Shown: positions 7,646 to 17,396, counted from the stretch's first letter. The stretch: 40,021 bases of DNA from Lactobacillus equicursoris DSM 19284 = JCM 14600 = CIP 110162 (GCF_001434815.1 NZ_AZDU01000016.1:1-40021); one strand, 5' to 3'. Notes: generated by a model not told the origin, from the letters alone. Numbers and translations are program-made.

Positions 7646-10056
7646 TGTTAGTATCTTACAATTGGTTGAAAGACTTTTTAAAGATGGATGGCGTAGACCC
7701 ACACGCCTTAGCTGAAAAATTGACCCGGTCCGGCGTCGAAATCGCCTCAACCGTTCACCCAATGGACGGCTTAAGCAAGCTGGTTGTTGGTCACATCCTG
7801 ACTTGTGAAAAAATCGAAGGCACCCACTTGAACAAGACCACGGTTGACGTGGGCGAAGACGAACCAAGACAAATCGTTTGCGGTGCACCAAACGTGGCAG
7901 CCGGCCAAGACGTGATCGTGGCCTTGCCAGGTGCCCACCTGCCAGGTGGCAAGATTAAGAAGGGCAAGATCCGCGGGGTGCAATCAGACGGGATGATCTG
8001 CGGCTTGCAAGAACTGGGCTTTGCTGACGGCGTGGTTCCGCCAAAATACGCTGATGGCATCTGGGTCTTCCACGATCCTGACTTAAAAGCAGGCATGCCA
8101 GTCTTTGAAGCCTTGGGCATGGATGACTACGTTTTAGACTTTGACATCACGCCAAACCGGGCCGACACTTCTTCCATGGAAGGGGCCGCCTTTGAAGTTG
8201 GGGCCTTGATCGACCAAAAGCCAAAAATTGAAGAAGTCAGCGTGCAAGCTGATGGCCCAGACTGGACCGGCGACTTCACTGCTGTGGCTGATGAAAAGAT
8301 TGCGCCTAAGTATTACCTGAGAAAGGTTACCGGCGTCAAGATCGGCGAAAGTCCACTTTGGCTGCAAAGAAGACTCTGGAACGCCAACATTCGGCCAATC
8401 AACAACGTGGTTGACGCGACTAACTACGTGATGCTGCTCACGGGCCAGCCAATGCACGCCTACGATGCCAGAATGTTTGCTGACACTAAGAAGATCGAAG
8501 TGCGCTTGGCTAAAGAAGGCGAAAAGCTGGAGCTGCTCAATGAAAAGTTGATCGACTTAGACCCACAAGACATCGTCATCACCGATGGCGAAAAGCCATT
8601 TGGCCTGGCCGGCGTCATGGGCGGCTTCAACTCTGAAGTCAAGGATGACACGACTGACGTCATCTTGGAAGCTGCCATCTTTGACCCAGCCTTGACCCGG
8701 AAGGCGGCTCTGCGCCACGATAACCGTACTGACGCTTCTGCCTTGTTTGAAAAGGGGATCAACTGGGATGCGACTCAAAAGTCCATCGATATCTGCTCCC
8801 TTTTGCTAAAGGAAAACGCTGATGCCACCATTGACGAAGGCACCTTGAAGGCGACTGACACGGTCAAGGCAGAAAAGGTGATCACCACTACCGCTTCTCG
8901 GACCAACAAGATCTTGGGTACCGACTTGTCCATGGACCAAATCGTGGAAATCTTCCACAAGCTAAACTTCGGCATTACTACTAATGGCGACGAATACACG
9001 GTAACGGTGCCAAACCGCCGCTGGGACATCTTCATCGACGCTGACCTCTTTGAAGAAGTCGGCAGGATCTACGGCTATGACAACATCAAGTCCACCCACC
9101 CAGAAACGGGCGAACTGGCTGGCGGCTACACTGAAGAAGAAACCAAGGTGCGGCACCTCCGTAACTTGGTAGAAGGCCAAGGCCTGTCTGAAACCATCAA
9201 CTACTCCTTGACCAGCGAAGAAATGGCGACGACTTTTGTTAAAAAGCCTCTGGCCAAGGTCATGGTCAACTGGCCACTGAACTCTGCTAGAACCACCATG
9301 CGGCAAAACTTGATCTGCAGCCTTTTGGACACGGCAGCTTACAACTTTGCTAGAAAGCAAAACGAGCTGCAAATCTTTGAAAATGGTCGAGTTTACGACA
9401 TGGAAGGCGGCGACTACCACGAACATGAACACCTGGCTGCCATGTACGTGGGCCTTGCTGGTCAAAGCAACTGGCAACACCAAGACGAAAAGATCGACTT
9501 CTACTACGTCAAGGGGCAACTGGAAGACCTTTTGGAAATGGCCGGCGTTAAGGCTGACGTTGAATACAAGGCTGAAGCCATCAAGGGGATGCACCCAACC
9601 AGAACCGCTGCCATCTACATTGACGGCAAGTATGTCGGCTTGATTGGCCAAATTGCCCCAATTTTGACCATGACCGACAAGAACTTCTTGGGCAAGGAAA
9701 TCTACGTTTACGAACTGAACCTGGACGAGATCCTGCCGCTGATGAATAAGGGCGTCAAGTCTAAGCCAGCTCCGAAGTACCCAGCCGTTGAACGGGACTT
9801 GTCAATTTTAGTTGACCAAGACGTAACGGACGCTAGCGTTGAAGCCGAAATCAAGGACAATGCCGGTAAGTACCTGGTCCAAGTTGACGTGATCGACGTT
9901 TACGAAGGCGCCCACCTGCCAAAGGGCAAGAAGAGCTTGGCTTACCGCCTGACCTTCTTGAACGAAAAGGACACCTTGACCGACGCTGTAGTTACCAAGG
10001 CCATGGATCAAGTTCAAGCCGCTCTTGAAGAAAAATTGTCTGCAACCATCCGTTAA
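7645..10056 (+). CDS. pheT: phenylalanyl-tRNA synthetase beta subunit
   Basis: Non-catalytic partner of PheS carrying tRNA recognition and editing. Domains by position: EMAP-type tRNA-binding OB fold about 40-150, B3/B4 editing region about 205-390, B5 about 405-480, and the C-terminal ferredoxin-like anticodon-binding domain about 705-803 (starts KYPAVERDLSILV). Length 803 aa is standard. GGAGG lies in the end of pheS. Codon choice is strongly biased towards C-ending codons, as expected for a well expressed gene. Confidence 0.98.
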   Translation: MLVSYNWLKDFLKMDGVDPHALAEKLTRSGVEIASTVHPMDGLSKLVVGHILTCEKIEGTHLNKTTVDVGEDEPRQIVCGAPNVAAGQDVIVALPGAHLPGGKIKKGKIRGVQSDGMICGLQELGFADGVVPPKYADGIWVFHDPDLKAGMPVFEALGMDDYVLDFDITPNRADTSSMEGAAFEVGALIDQKPKIEEVSVQADGPDWTGDFTAVADEKIAPKYYLRKVTGVKIGESPLWLQRRLWNANIRPINNVVDATNYVMLLTGQPMHAYDARMFADTKKIEVRLAKEGEKLELLNEKLIDLDPQDIVITDGEKPFGLAGVMGGFNSEVKDDTTDVILEAAIFDPALTRKAALRHDNRTDASALFEKGINWDATQKSIDICSLLLKENADATIDEGTLKATDTVKAEKVITTTASRTNKILGTDLSMDQIVEIFHKLNFGITTNGDEYTVTVPNRRWDIFIDADLFEEVGRIYGYDNIKSTHPETGELAGGYTEEETKVRHLRNLVEGQGLSETINYSLTSEEMATTFVKKPLAKVMVNWPLNSARTTMRQNLICSLLDTAAYNFARKQNELQIFENGRVYDMEGGDYHEHEHLAAMYVGLAGQSNWQHQDEKIDFYYVKGQLEDLLEMAGVKADVEYKAEAIKGMHPTRTAAIYIDGKYVGLIGQIAPILTMTDKNFLGKEIYVYELNLDEILPLMNKGVKSKPAPKYPAVERDLSILVDQDVTDASVEAEIKDNAGKYLVQVDVIDVYEGAHLPKGKKSLAYRLTFLNEKDTLTDAVVTKAMDQVQAALEEKLSATIR

Positions 10057-10059
10057 AGG

Positions 10060-10088
10060 TTGACATTCTTGCAATTAAACTCTAATAT
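10060..10088 (+). promoter_or_regulatory. promoter of greA
   Basis: Consensus TTGACA (10060-10065), 17 bp, TAATAT (10083-10088). It begins right after the pheT stop codon, so greA has its own transcript. No terminator is seen between pheT and greA. Confidence 0.75.
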
Positions 10089-10128
10089 TTAACATTGCAT
10101 AAGCGCTAAATAAAGGAGAATTCAAATC

Positions 10129-10620
10129 ATGCCAGAAAAAAAGTATGAAATGACTGCCGAAGGCAAGAAGCAGCTTGAAGAAGAATTACAAAACTTGAAG
10201 TTCGTGAAGCGTCCACAAATCGTTGAACGCTTGAAGATTGCACGTTCTTACGGTGACTTGTCTGAAAACTCAGAATACGATGCAGCCAAAGATGAACAAA
10301 TGCGGCTGGAAGAAAGAATCGATGCCGTTTCTGAACAACTGAAGTACGCTGTTGTCGTTGACACTGACGCTGTTGACCCTGACGAAGTAAGTATCGGTAA
10401 GTTTGTCACTGTCACTGAAGTTGGCGACGATGAACCTGAAACCTACGAAATCGTTGGTTCCAGCCAATCAGATCCTTTCAACGGCAAGGTTTCAAACGAA
10501 TCCCCAATTGGCAAGGCACTTTTGGGCCACAAGAAGGGCGAAACCGTCAAGATCAATGTTGACCAAGCTGGCGTCAGCTACGACGTTGTCATCAACGACG
10601 TTCGCACTAGCCAAGACTAG
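10129..10620 (+). CDS. greA: transcription elongation factor GreA
   Basis: Rescues backtracked RNA polymerase by stimulating transcript cleavage. The N-terminal coiled coil (about 8-78) has the acidic tip in SYGDLSENSEYDAAKDEQ, which reaches the polymerase active site. The C-terminal FKBP-like domain (about 85-160) ends with the usual GKALLGHKKGE motif. The 163-aa length and the strong AAGGAG ribosome site fit the family. Confidence 0.97.
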   Translation: MPEKKYEMTAEGKKQLEEELQNLKFVKRPQIVERLKIARSYGDLSENSEYDAAKDEQMRLEERIDAVSEQLKYAVVVDTDAVDPDEVSIGKFVTVTEVGDDEPETYEIVGSSQSDPFNGKVSNESPIGKALLGHKKGETVKINVDQAGVSYDVVINDVRTSQD

Positions 10621-10647
10621 GCATAGTCATCTTTAATAAGGCAAAAG

Positions 10648-10688
10648 AAAAAGCTCAAGAGCTCCAAACGGAGTTCTTGAGCTTTTTG
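10648..10688. terminator. bidirectional terminator between convergent greA and the YfhO-like gene
   Basis: AAAGCTCAAGAGCTCC pairs with GGAGTTCTTGAGCTTT across an AAAC loop, with A-rich and T-rich flanks so it works on both strands. The stop codon of the minus-strand gene (10655-10657) is inside the stem. Confidence 0.9.
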
Positions 10689-13255
10689 CATATCAGCAAA
10701 AAGGTTAAGGTTAGTAAGCTAATGGCCAGGCCCACCAAGAGGCTGGTTGGCAGGTAGAGCAAAGTCAGCTGGTGGCTGCCCTTGGCCAGGTTAAAGCTTA
10801 AGAAGGCGCCAGCAAAGAGCTTGGTCTTGACCAGGCGGCCATGATCAAAGACCAGCCAGTTTTTAGAATATGGAATGGTCGAAACAAAGAGCTTTTTGCT
10901 AGTCGTGAACTTTTGACTCTTAATGGTCAAGCCGGACTGGGTTAGCCTCAGCTTGGGACTTTGCAGCTGCTGGATCCCCTGCTCAAAGACCTGGTTGTCA
11001 AAGCGCCAGAAGACCAGGCCAGTTAAGTCCAGACTGTCTTTTTCCAAGGTAAAGGTGACCTTGATCGTGGTCTTTTGATTCTTAGCAGCGATATTGACCA
11101 GGCGGATTTGATCATCCCGATTTTCAAAATCGTAATAGATGTCGTTGACCGTCAAGCTGGCATTGTCAAAGTTAAAGGCATCTGGCAATTGCAGGTAGTA
11201 GGAGTTTTGGTCGCTTGGCTTAAAGGTAAAGGTAACCGAGGCTTCCTTGTTGTCCTTTTTCTTGCTAAAGATCAAGGGGTTGCTCTTGTTGACCGTGAGA
11301 TTGTTTAACTGGACTTGGGGCAGGCTCACCTGGTTAAAGAGGCGGCCATTGAGGCCAAGGCCGGTCCAAAGGGCCTCTTGGTTAGCCACTGGATCATTTT
11401 GGACAAAAGTAATCTTGCTAGATGTGCTCTGGCTGGCAAAAATGAGCGGGAGCGCATTCTGATTTTGCAAGATGCTCAGCTGACTTAATTGCTGACTTGG
11501 ATAGTAAAGATCGAGGTCAGCTCGGTGGTTTAGGTTGTCATAAGGCATCCGGGCTTTGGCCGTTACCTGGTCGTCAGAATAATTGGGCTCAAGGTAATAT
11601 TTCACCCCCAAGAAGGCATCGGTAAAGAGGGTGCCGCCTTGGTTGGCGTAGGAGTTGCTGTTATGTACATAGCCCAGGTTAGCCAGCAGGTTGGAGGTCT
11701 TGTGGTTGCTGATTGAGTTAAAGGTAGTGATCCCGTTATAGCTGCCGGTAAAAGGATCGTCATCTGACCGGCTGAAAGCTTTTTCCGTCCGGTAAAAGCC
11801 GGAGTCCTTCTTGGCCAGGTAGTTGGTGGCAGCGTTGACGTTTTTGGCAAACTTGCTGTAGTTCTGGTTTTCCTGGTAGGAAATGGCATTTAAGGAGAAG
11901 AAGAGGTTAAGGGCCAGGTCAAAGGCGACTAAGGCTAGGAAAAAGTGCTGGCCAAAGCGGCTGTAGCCATAGATAAAGCCGATAAAGAGCAGGCTGGCAA
12001 GGTTAAACAAGATGGCTGCGATCTGCCCATTTTTGGTCACAAAGTTGAACTTGTTGGGGTTAAAGCCCAGGTACAGGCAGATGATTGCCGACCAGACAGC
12101 CGCCAGGATCTTTTGTTTAATGTTGAACTTCTTTTGCCGGTCCATGGCTTCGAGGGCGAGGTTTATGGCGTAAAAGGACACTACAAAACTGAAGCGGCCC
12201 GGATACCAGACTGGGAACTGGCCCAGGTGCCAGATTAAGACCAGCGGGGTAAAGGACAAGGACAAGAGCAAAAAGGCCAGTAGGAAGCCTTTAGCTAATT
12301 TTTCCCGTTTGGAAAATTCACGGCTTAAGCAAAAAAGAATCGCCAAGAGGGTAAAGGAAGCCCCGATAAAGATATTTGGCATCCCGTCTGACATTTCGTG
12401 GAAGGAGTAGGCCCCGTTGACCAATTTGGCTAAAAGCTGGTAGGGCGGGAACTGGAAGTTTAGCGTCCACTTGACGTCAGCATTGGTTTTGCCGGCCAAA
12501 AGCTCGATAAAGGTTGGCCAAAGGACTATTCCGCACAAGAAGCTGCCAATAGCACTAGCCTTTAGGTAGGCGAAGAATTTGCTCTTTCTTTTTTCCTGAA
12601 TAATTGCCAACTGGCACAGGAAATAAAGGAAGCCAAAGAGTAGGGTCATGTAGCCGGTGTAAAAGTTGGTAAGCCAGGTCAAAAAGGTGATGATAAGCAA
12701 GTGACTCTTTTTCCCGGCTAAAAGCTGGTCAATGGCGTAAACCAGCCAAGGCAGCAAGATTAGGCTGTCCAGCCACATCAAATTTAAATTATTGGCGATG
12801 ACAAAGCCGGACAGGGCAAAGGCGGAACTGGCCGCCAGCAGGTATTCGTCACTCAGCGCGAATTTTTTCCGCCAAGCCCAAAAGGCGCTAAGGCCGATCG
12901 TCCCGACTTTAGTAGAAATCACCAAGAGAATGGCTTGGGGCAAGAGGGTCTGAGGGAAAAGGAGCAAGAGCAGGTTAAAGGGACTGAGCAGGTAGTAGCT
13001 GTCCGTCCCCAGCATGGAGCCGCCCAGGCCGCTTGAGAAGCTGTAAATCAGCTTTAAGGGATGCTTTAGGAAATTTTGCTGGTAGTAGGCTAAGAGGTCC
13101 ACATACTGCTGGCCCAGGTCCACCGTTAAGACATTGCCCTTTTTGCTTAAAAAGTAGCCCGCAAATAAGAGGGCTGGCAGGGTAAAGGCGATAATGGACA
13201 GCAAGACTTGGTTGCCGCTGAATTTTTTAAAAGGATTTTTATTTGAAAAGTACAT
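10655..13255 (-). CDS. YfhO-family polytopic membrane protein
   Basis: Large integral membrane protein of the YfhO/GT-C-like family; members have been linked to glycosylation of cell-surface polymers, but the substrate here is unknown. The N-terminal half (to about residue 440) is a series of hydrophobic segments, starting with VLLSIIAFTLPALLFAGYFL and with the characteristic GSDSYYLLSP-type motif region at about 80-95. A hydrophilic extracytoplasmic domain follows (about 445-830), and a final membrane segment lies near 835-858. At 866 aa it has the usual family size. The nearest ribosome-like site, GGGGAG, is about 14 nt before the ATG, longer than ideal. It stands alone on this strand between greA and the PBP gene. 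Confidence 0.85.
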   Translation of the reverse strand: MYFSNKNPFKKFSGNQVLLSIIAFTLPALLFAGYFLSKKGNVLTVDLGQQYVDLLAYYQQNFLKHPLKLIYSFSSGLGGSMLGTDSYYLLSPFNLLLLLFPQTLLPQAILLVISTKVGTIGLSAFWAWRKKFALSDEYLLAASSAFALSGFVIANNLNLMWLDSLILLPWLVYAIDQLLAGKKSHLLIITFLTWLTNFYTGYMTLLFGFLYFLCQLAIIQEKRKSKFFAYLKASAIGSFLCGIVLWPTFIELLAGKTNADVKWTLNFQFPPYQLLAKLVNGAYSFHEMSDGMPNIFIGASFTLLAILFCLSREFSKREKLAKGFLLAFLLLSLSFTPLVLIWHLGQFPVWYPGRFSFVVSFYAINLALEAMDRQKKFNIKQKILAAVWSAIICLYLGFNPNKFNFVTKNGQIAAILFNLASLLFIGFIYGYSRFGQHFFLALVAFDLALNLFFSLNAISYQENQNYSKFAKNVNAATNYLAKKDSGFYRTEKAFSRSDDDPFTGSYNGITTFNSISNHKTSNLLANLGYVHNSNSYANQGGTLFTDAFLGVKYYLEPNYSDDQVTAKARMPYDNLNHRADLDLYYPSQQLSQLSILQNQNALPLIFASQSTSSKITFVQNDPVANQEALWTGLGLNGRLFNQVSLPQVQLNNLTVNKSNPLIFSKKKDNKEASVTFTFKPSDQNSYYLQLPDAFNFDNASLTVNDIYYDFENRDDQIRLVNIAAKNQKTTIKVTFTLEKDSLDLTGLVFWRFDNQVFEQGIQQLQSPKLRLTQSGLTIKSQKFTTSKKLFVSTIPYSKNWLVFDHGRLVKTKLFAGAFLSFNLAKGSHQLTLLYLPTSLLVGLAISLLTLTFLLICKKLKNSVWSS

Positions 13256-13305
13256 TAAGAATTAGCTAACTCCCCTTCTTGAAGATAGAATTGTTCCCTG
13301 CTTTT

Positions 13306-13314
13306 TGCTAAAAT
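13306..13314 (+). promoter_or_regulatory. extended -10 promoter of the PBP gene
   Basis: TGCTAAAAT is a good extended -10 element 29 bp before the start codon. No convincing -35 is present at the proper distance. Confidence 0.45.
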
Positions 13315-13342
13315 GACAATAGCTTAGTGAGGATGATTAATC

Positions 13343-15457
13343 GTGAGTTATTTTAGAAAGAATAGCGGAACTGGCAACAAGAGTCAAACCGCGAACACTC
13401 CTTTAAGAATGAAAATTCTTGTCGGGGTCATTTTAATCTTATTTGCGGCGCTGGTCGGGCAACTTGCCTACCTGCAGCTGATCTATGGGACGCGCTTTTC
13501 TTCAGAAGTTAATTCGACTGACGAATCGACCATGACCAAATCCGTTCCCCGGGGGGTCATGTACGACTCCCAAGGCCGGGTTTTGGTCGGCAACAAGGCC
13601 GAAAACGCCATTACCTACATGAGAAGTCTATCAGCAACTTCTAAAGAAATGTACCAAGTGGCAAACACCTTAAGTAATTATATAAAAATTACGGACGAAA
13701 AGCCGACAAAAAGACAGATTGCTGACTACTACCTAGCTGATTCAGCTAGAGCCAAGAAGGTTTATAACGCTTTGCCCAAGTCGCAAAAGAAGAGTTCTTT
13801 GTCAACGTCTGAGGTCAACAATTACGAGGTGGCCTATGTTGAGACTAAGATCAAGCCAACTTTGACGACCAAGCAAAAGACGGCTGCGCTTCTTTATAAC
13901 AAGATGTCGGGGACGTCTACCTTGTCCACCATCAACTTGAAGTCAAATGGCTTGACCAACACGGAAATGGCCCAAGTTGGCGAGCACCTGTCCTCCATGC
14001 CAGGCGTTGGCATTGGGACCGACTGGAATCGCTACTATCCAAATGGTTCTTCCATTAAGAGTATCATCGGCTCGGTTTCAACGACCAAGACCGGTCTGCC
14101 AAGCGACAACCTCCAGTACTACTTGGTTAATGGCTACTCGCGAAACGACCGGGTCGGGACTTCTTATCTTGAAAAAGAATACGAGGCCCTTTTGAAGGGG
14201 ACCAAGGCAACCTACAAGGTAACCAGCGACTCCAGCAACAAGATTACCAAGACCGAGCAAGCTTACAAGGGGCAGTCCGGGGCTAGCTTAAAGCTAACCA
14301 TTGACGCCAAATACCAGGCTGCCGTTACCAAGGCCTTAAAGACCCAGTTTAACGCGGCTTTAAGCGCTGGGGCAGCCAGCCTGTCTAGTGGGGCCTATGC
14401 CGTAGCGATAAATCCGAATACCGGGGCCGTTTTGGCTATGTCGGGGATCAGCTATGACCCAACGACCAAGAAGATTACTGACAATGCCTTAGGCACCATC
14501 AACCAGTCCTTTGTTATGGGGTCTGTTGTTAAGGGGGCACAGGTGGCTGGTGGTTTGATCAATAAGGTCATTACCCCAACCAACAACACCTTGCCTGATA
14601 CGACAATTTACCTGCCAGGGTCACCAGTAAAGAAGTCTGTTTACCCAGTTGGGACTTTCGGCTCCTTATCAGCAACCAGTGCCTTGGAAGTTTCTTCCAA
14701 CATCTACATGATGCAGCTGACCTTGAAGTGGATCAAGGCTAGTTACGTAGCCAAGCAGTATATCTCCATGCCCCAAACTGCCTTCCAGACTTTGAGAAAC
14801 AACTTCAAGATGTTTGGCTTGGGGCAAAAGACGGGGATCGACCTGCCAGGTGAAAGTTCCGGGATTGAAGGTTCATCTTATGACTCTTCAACGGGGGTCA
14901 TCCTTTCTGGGTCCGTCCTTGACGAATCCTATGGTAACTACGATGCCTATACCCCAATCCAGTTGGCGCAATACGTGTCTACCATTGCTAATGGCGGCTA
15001 CCGGATGCAGCCATACGTTGTTCAGTCAATTGGTCATACGAGCAGCGACGGCAAGCACTTCTACGCTTACTACAATAAAAAGCCAACCGTCCAGCTGAAG
15101 ATTCCATGGACGGCAGATGAACTAGTGGTTATCAAGCAAGGGTTCTACCAGGTTGTCCACGGATCTAACGCCTGGGGGACGGCTCATTCCCTGAAGAATG
15201 TCAAGCCGTCGATTTCTGCCAAGACGGGGACGGCCCAGACCTTCTACTACAACACCAAGACGGGCAAGTCAACCGATACGGAATTGATCAACGAAACCAT
15301 GGTTGGCTGGGCATCCTCGAATAACCCGCAGATTGCCTTTGCCATCGTCTTGGCCGGCATCGACCCTGACTTAGAAGGTTCATACAACAAGAACATGGCC
15401 AAGGCCATGGTGACGACTTACTACAAGATGCACAAGGGGCAATTCAGCTCTAAGTAA
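13343..15457 (+). CDS. class B penicillin-binding protein (monofunctional transpeptidase, PBP2 type)
   Basis: Cross-links peptidoglycan outside the membrane. One membrane anchor (about residues 23-45) is followed by the dimerisation domain with the SVPRGVMYDSQGRVL motif, then the transpeptidase domain: SXXK active-site Ser394 in SVVKG, SxN at 451-453 (SSN), and KTGT at 627-630. There are no PASTA domains, which favours an elongation-type PBP (MrdA/PBP2b-like) over a divisome FtsI. Start is GTG with GAGG about 10 nt upstream. The neighbours rpmG, 5-FCL, rhomboid and yqgQ are the usual lactobacillus context of this PBP. Confidence 0.93.
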   Translation: MSYFRKNSGTGNKSQTANTPLRMKILVGVILILFAALVGQLAYLQLIYGTRFSSEVNSTDESTMTKSVPRGVMYDSQGRVLVGNKAENAITYMRSLSATSKEMYQVANTLSNYIKITDEKPTKRQIADYYLADSARAKKVYNALPKSQKKSSLSTSEVNNYEVAYVETKIKPTLTTKQKTAALLYNKMSGTSTLSTINLKSNGLTNTEMAQVGEHLSSMPGVGIGTDWNRYYPNGSSIKSIIGSVSTTKTGLPSDNLQYYLVNGYSRNDRVGTSYLEKEYEALLKGTKATYKVTSDSSNKITKTEQAYKGQSGASLKLTIDAKYQAAVTKALKTQFNAALSAGAASLSSGAYAVAINPNTGAVLAMSGISYDPTTKKITDNALGTINQSFVMGSVVKGAQVAGGLINKVITPTNNTLPDTTIYLPGSPVKKSVYPVGTFGSLSATSALEVSSNIYMMQLTLKWIKASYVAKQYISMPQTAFQTLRNNFKMFGLGQKTGIDLPGESSGIEGSSYDSSTGVILSGSVLDESYGNYDAYTPIQLAQYVSTIANGGYRMQPYVVQSIGHTSSDGKHFYAYYNKKPTVQLKIPWTADELVVIKQGFYQVVHGSNAWGTAHSLKNVKPSISAKTGTAQTFYYNTKTGKSTDTELINETMVGWASSNNPQIAFAIVLAGIDPDLEGSYNKNMAKAMVTTYYKMHKGQFSSK

Positions 15458-15475
15458 GTTTGTTTAGAACAAACC

Positions 15476-15504
15476 TTGCTCTTTTACAAAGTAAATGCTA
15501 TAAT
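15476..15504 (+). promoter_or_regulatory. promoter of rpmG
   Basis: TTGCTC (15476-15481), 17 bp, consensus TATAAT (15499-15504) with the extended TG element directly upstream. Confidence 0.75.
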
Positions 15505-15541
15505 TGTACAGTCAGATATTAAATTGTAGGTGGTGAAAATA

Positions 15542-15691
15542 ATGGCAGAAAACATCATTTTAGAATGCACCGAATGTGGCGACAGAAGTTACTTATCTAA
15601 GAAGAACAAGCGTAAGCATCCGGAACGTTTGACCTTGAAGAAGTATTGCCCAGTTGAAAGACAGGTAACTCTTCACCGCGAGACTAAGTAA
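15542..15691 (+). CDS. rpmG: 50S ribosomal protein L33
   Basis: A 49-residue basic ribosomal protein. It begins with [19 protein letters not shown] and ends HRETK, the L33 signature. The first CxxC pair (Cys9, Cys12) is kept, but of the second pair only Cys36 remains (CPVE), as in the RpmGB type of bacilli, so it probably does not bind zinc firmly. AGGTGGTG gives the ribosome site. It has its own promoter and terminator. Confidence 0.96.
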   Translation: MAENIILECTECGDRSYLSKKNKRKHPERLTLKKYCPVERQVTLHRETK

Positions 15692-15700
15692 TAAAAGATA

Positions 15701-15725
15701 GCAGGTCGAAAGACCTGCTTTTTTT
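15701..15725 (+). terminator. terminator of rpmG
   Basis: GCAGGTC, GAAA loop, GACCTGC, then seven T, ten bases after the stop. Confidence 0.93.
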
Positions 15726-15804
15726 ATATAGTTTGTTAGTTTTTCCTGATTTCAAAATCAAAATGGAGAAAGTAAGGTCGGCAAGAAGGAAAAAGAGGCA
15801 GACC

Positions 15805-16404
15805 ATGGATAAAAAAGCATTTCGGGCTTGGCAAAGAAACAGGCTAATTACTTTTGCTAAAAGCCCAGTGAAAAAAGCAGAAGATCAAGAATTGCTGAAT
15901 TTGGCGCTAAGCCATCCCTGGGTCAAAAAAGCCCAAAATATTGGCTTAACTTTTTCCCTGCCCCTTGAAGTCAATACTTTGCCCTTGATTGCAAGCCTGC
16001 AAAAAATGGGCAAAAAGGTCTACATCGCCCGCTGCTACTCAAATCGGCAGATGGACTTTGTCTTTTATGAGGCGGGCAGCGAGTTAAAAGAGACCAAGTT
16101 TGGCGTCTTAGAGGTGGCCAGTCAAGAAGCCCCGATCAAAAATAACTTAGATCTGCTCTTTGTGCCGGGGCTTGGCTTTAGCCCAGAGGGCAAGGCCCGG
16201 ATTGGCTTTGGCGGGGGCTACTACGACCGCTTTTTGGCTAAGTACCAAAAAGACTATCAGTTTAAGACAGTTTCTCTTGTCAATTCAGGGATGTACTTTG
16301 AAGAGCCGCTTTGGCCGCAGGAAAGTTTTGATATTCCGCTTGACGACTTGATCATTGTCAAAGAAATCAAGCGACAAGAAGCAGAAAATAACGAAGAAGT
16401 GTAA
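15805..16404 (+). CDS. 5-formyltetrahydrofolate cyclo-ligase
   Basis: Converts 5-formyl-THF to 5,10-methenyl-THF with ATP, returning this folate to one-carbon metabolism. The N-terminus (KKAFRAWQRNRL) and the ATP/folate-binding motif GFGGGYYDRFLAKY at about 137-150 identify the 5-FTHF_cyc-lig family. From ATG 15805 (GAGG at 15795-15798) the protein is 199 aa, close to the family norm; upstream TTG and ATG codons lack ribosome sites. It is the first gene of a run with the rhomboid and yqgQ genes. Confidence 0.92.
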   Translation: MDKKAFRAWQRNRLITFAKSPVKKAEDQELLNLALSHPWVKKAQNIGLTFSLPLEVNTLPLIASLQKMGKKVYIARCYSNRQMDFVFYEAGSELKETKFGVLEVASQEAPIKNNLDLLFVPGLGFSPEGKARIGFGGGYYDRFLAKYQKDYQFKTVSLVNSGMYFEEPLWPQESFDIPLDDLIIVKEIKRQEAENNEEV

Positions 16405-16434
16405 AATAAAGCCAAAGAAAGGGAGGAAGAACAA

Positions 16435-17109
16435 ATGATGGAAAATGTGAAACGCAATTATATGACCTTCGGGATCGTGGCGGTCTTGTTTTTGGTCTTT
16501 ATCGCTGAAACCCTGATTGGGGGCTCTGAGAGCACCTCGGTCCTCTTAAAGATGGGGGCCATGTACAATCCGGCAGTCGTCGTTGAGGGGCAGTGGTGGC
16601 GTCTGTTTACGGCCCAATTTTTACACATTGGGATCATGCACATCGCGTCAAATGCCATCATGATCTACTATATCGGCCAATACGCTGAGCCGATCTTTGG
16701 CCACTGGCGCTTTTTAGTCCTCTACCTTTTGTCAGGTACGGGTGGCAGCCTCTTGACCCTGGCCTTTGGCAGCGACCAAGCAATCAGCGCTGGGGCGTCA
16801 ACCGCCTTGTTTGGGATCTTGGGGGCCATGGCCTGCGTTGGCTTTAAAAACCGCGAGAGCGACATTTTGAGCTTTTTGGGCCGGCAGGCTTTAGCCCTAG
16901 CCATCATCAACATTGTTTTGGACCTCTTTATGCCGGATGTTGACCTCTTGGGGCACCTAGGCGGTTTGATCAGCGGGGGGCTGCTCGCCATTGCCTTAGG
17001 CGACCGGACCTACCAAAACTATGGCCGGCTGGGCCGGGTATTGGCCGCAGCCGGCATCGTGATTTACGTTGTAGTTACTTTACGCTTGGGGATGAATGTT
17101 AGTCTATGA
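16435..17109 (+). CDS. rhomboid-family intramembrane serine protease
   Basis: Membrane protease cutting within or near transmembrane helices. Six hydrophobic segments cover the 224 aa. The catalytic dyad is visible: Ser122 in GASTALFG and His174 in GHLGGLISG. The conserved WR (LFTAQFLHIG) loop follows the first helix. Start could be 16435 or 16438; AGGGAGG is upstream. It overlaps the yqgQ start by four bases (ATGA), so the two genes are translationally coupled. Confidence 0.94.
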   Translation: MMENVKRNYMTFGIVAVLFLVFIAETLIGGSESTSVLLKMGAMYNPAVVVEGQWWRLFTAQFLHIGIMHIASNAIMIYYIGQYAEPIFGHWRFLVLYLLSGTGGSLLTLAFGSDQAISAGASTALFGILGAMACVGFKNRESDILSFLGRQALALAIINIVLDLFMPDVDLLGHLGGLISGGLLAIALGDRTYQNYGRLGRVLAAAGIVIYVVVTLRLGMNVSL

Positions 17110-17333
17110 AAACCTTGAAAACCCTGTATGATGTCCAGCAGCTGTTAAAAAAGTATGGCATCTTGGTTCATGTCGGCAAGCGCAAGTGGGATATTGAGCT
17201 GATGGCCATTGAACTAGACAATCTGTATAAAGCCGGCATCTTGGAAAAGAAAGTCTACTTGAATGCCAAGCTGGTTTTAAGACACGAGCATGAATACGAA
17301 GAAAAACTAGAAAAAGAAAATCGCTTGGACTAG
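17106..17333 (+). CDS. yqgQ: YqgQ-family (DUF910) small protein
   Basis: A 75-aa helical protein with the YDVQQLLKKYGILVHVGKR start and the motif WDIELMAIELDNLY that define the YqgQ/DUF910 family; the B. subtilis member has a three-helix structure and possibly binds nucleic acid, with no established function. It follows the rhomboid gene directly, the same pairing as in many bacilli, where a glucokinase gene usually comes next; here that gene is absent. Confidence 0.88.
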   Translation: MKTLKTLYDVQQLLKKYGILVHVGKRKWDIELMAIELDNLYKAGILEKKVYLNAKLVLRHEHEYEEKLEKENRLD

Positions 17334-17396
17334 TAGCCCCAGAAGGCTTTTAGCGGTATCATAAGAAGTGTTACTGAAATCAAAGGAGTTTTTTGA

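Noticed and set aside
8962-9651. Minus-strand frame of 229 codons inside pheT
   Set aside because: Shadow of the strongly biased pheT codons; no ribosome site, no recognisable motif.
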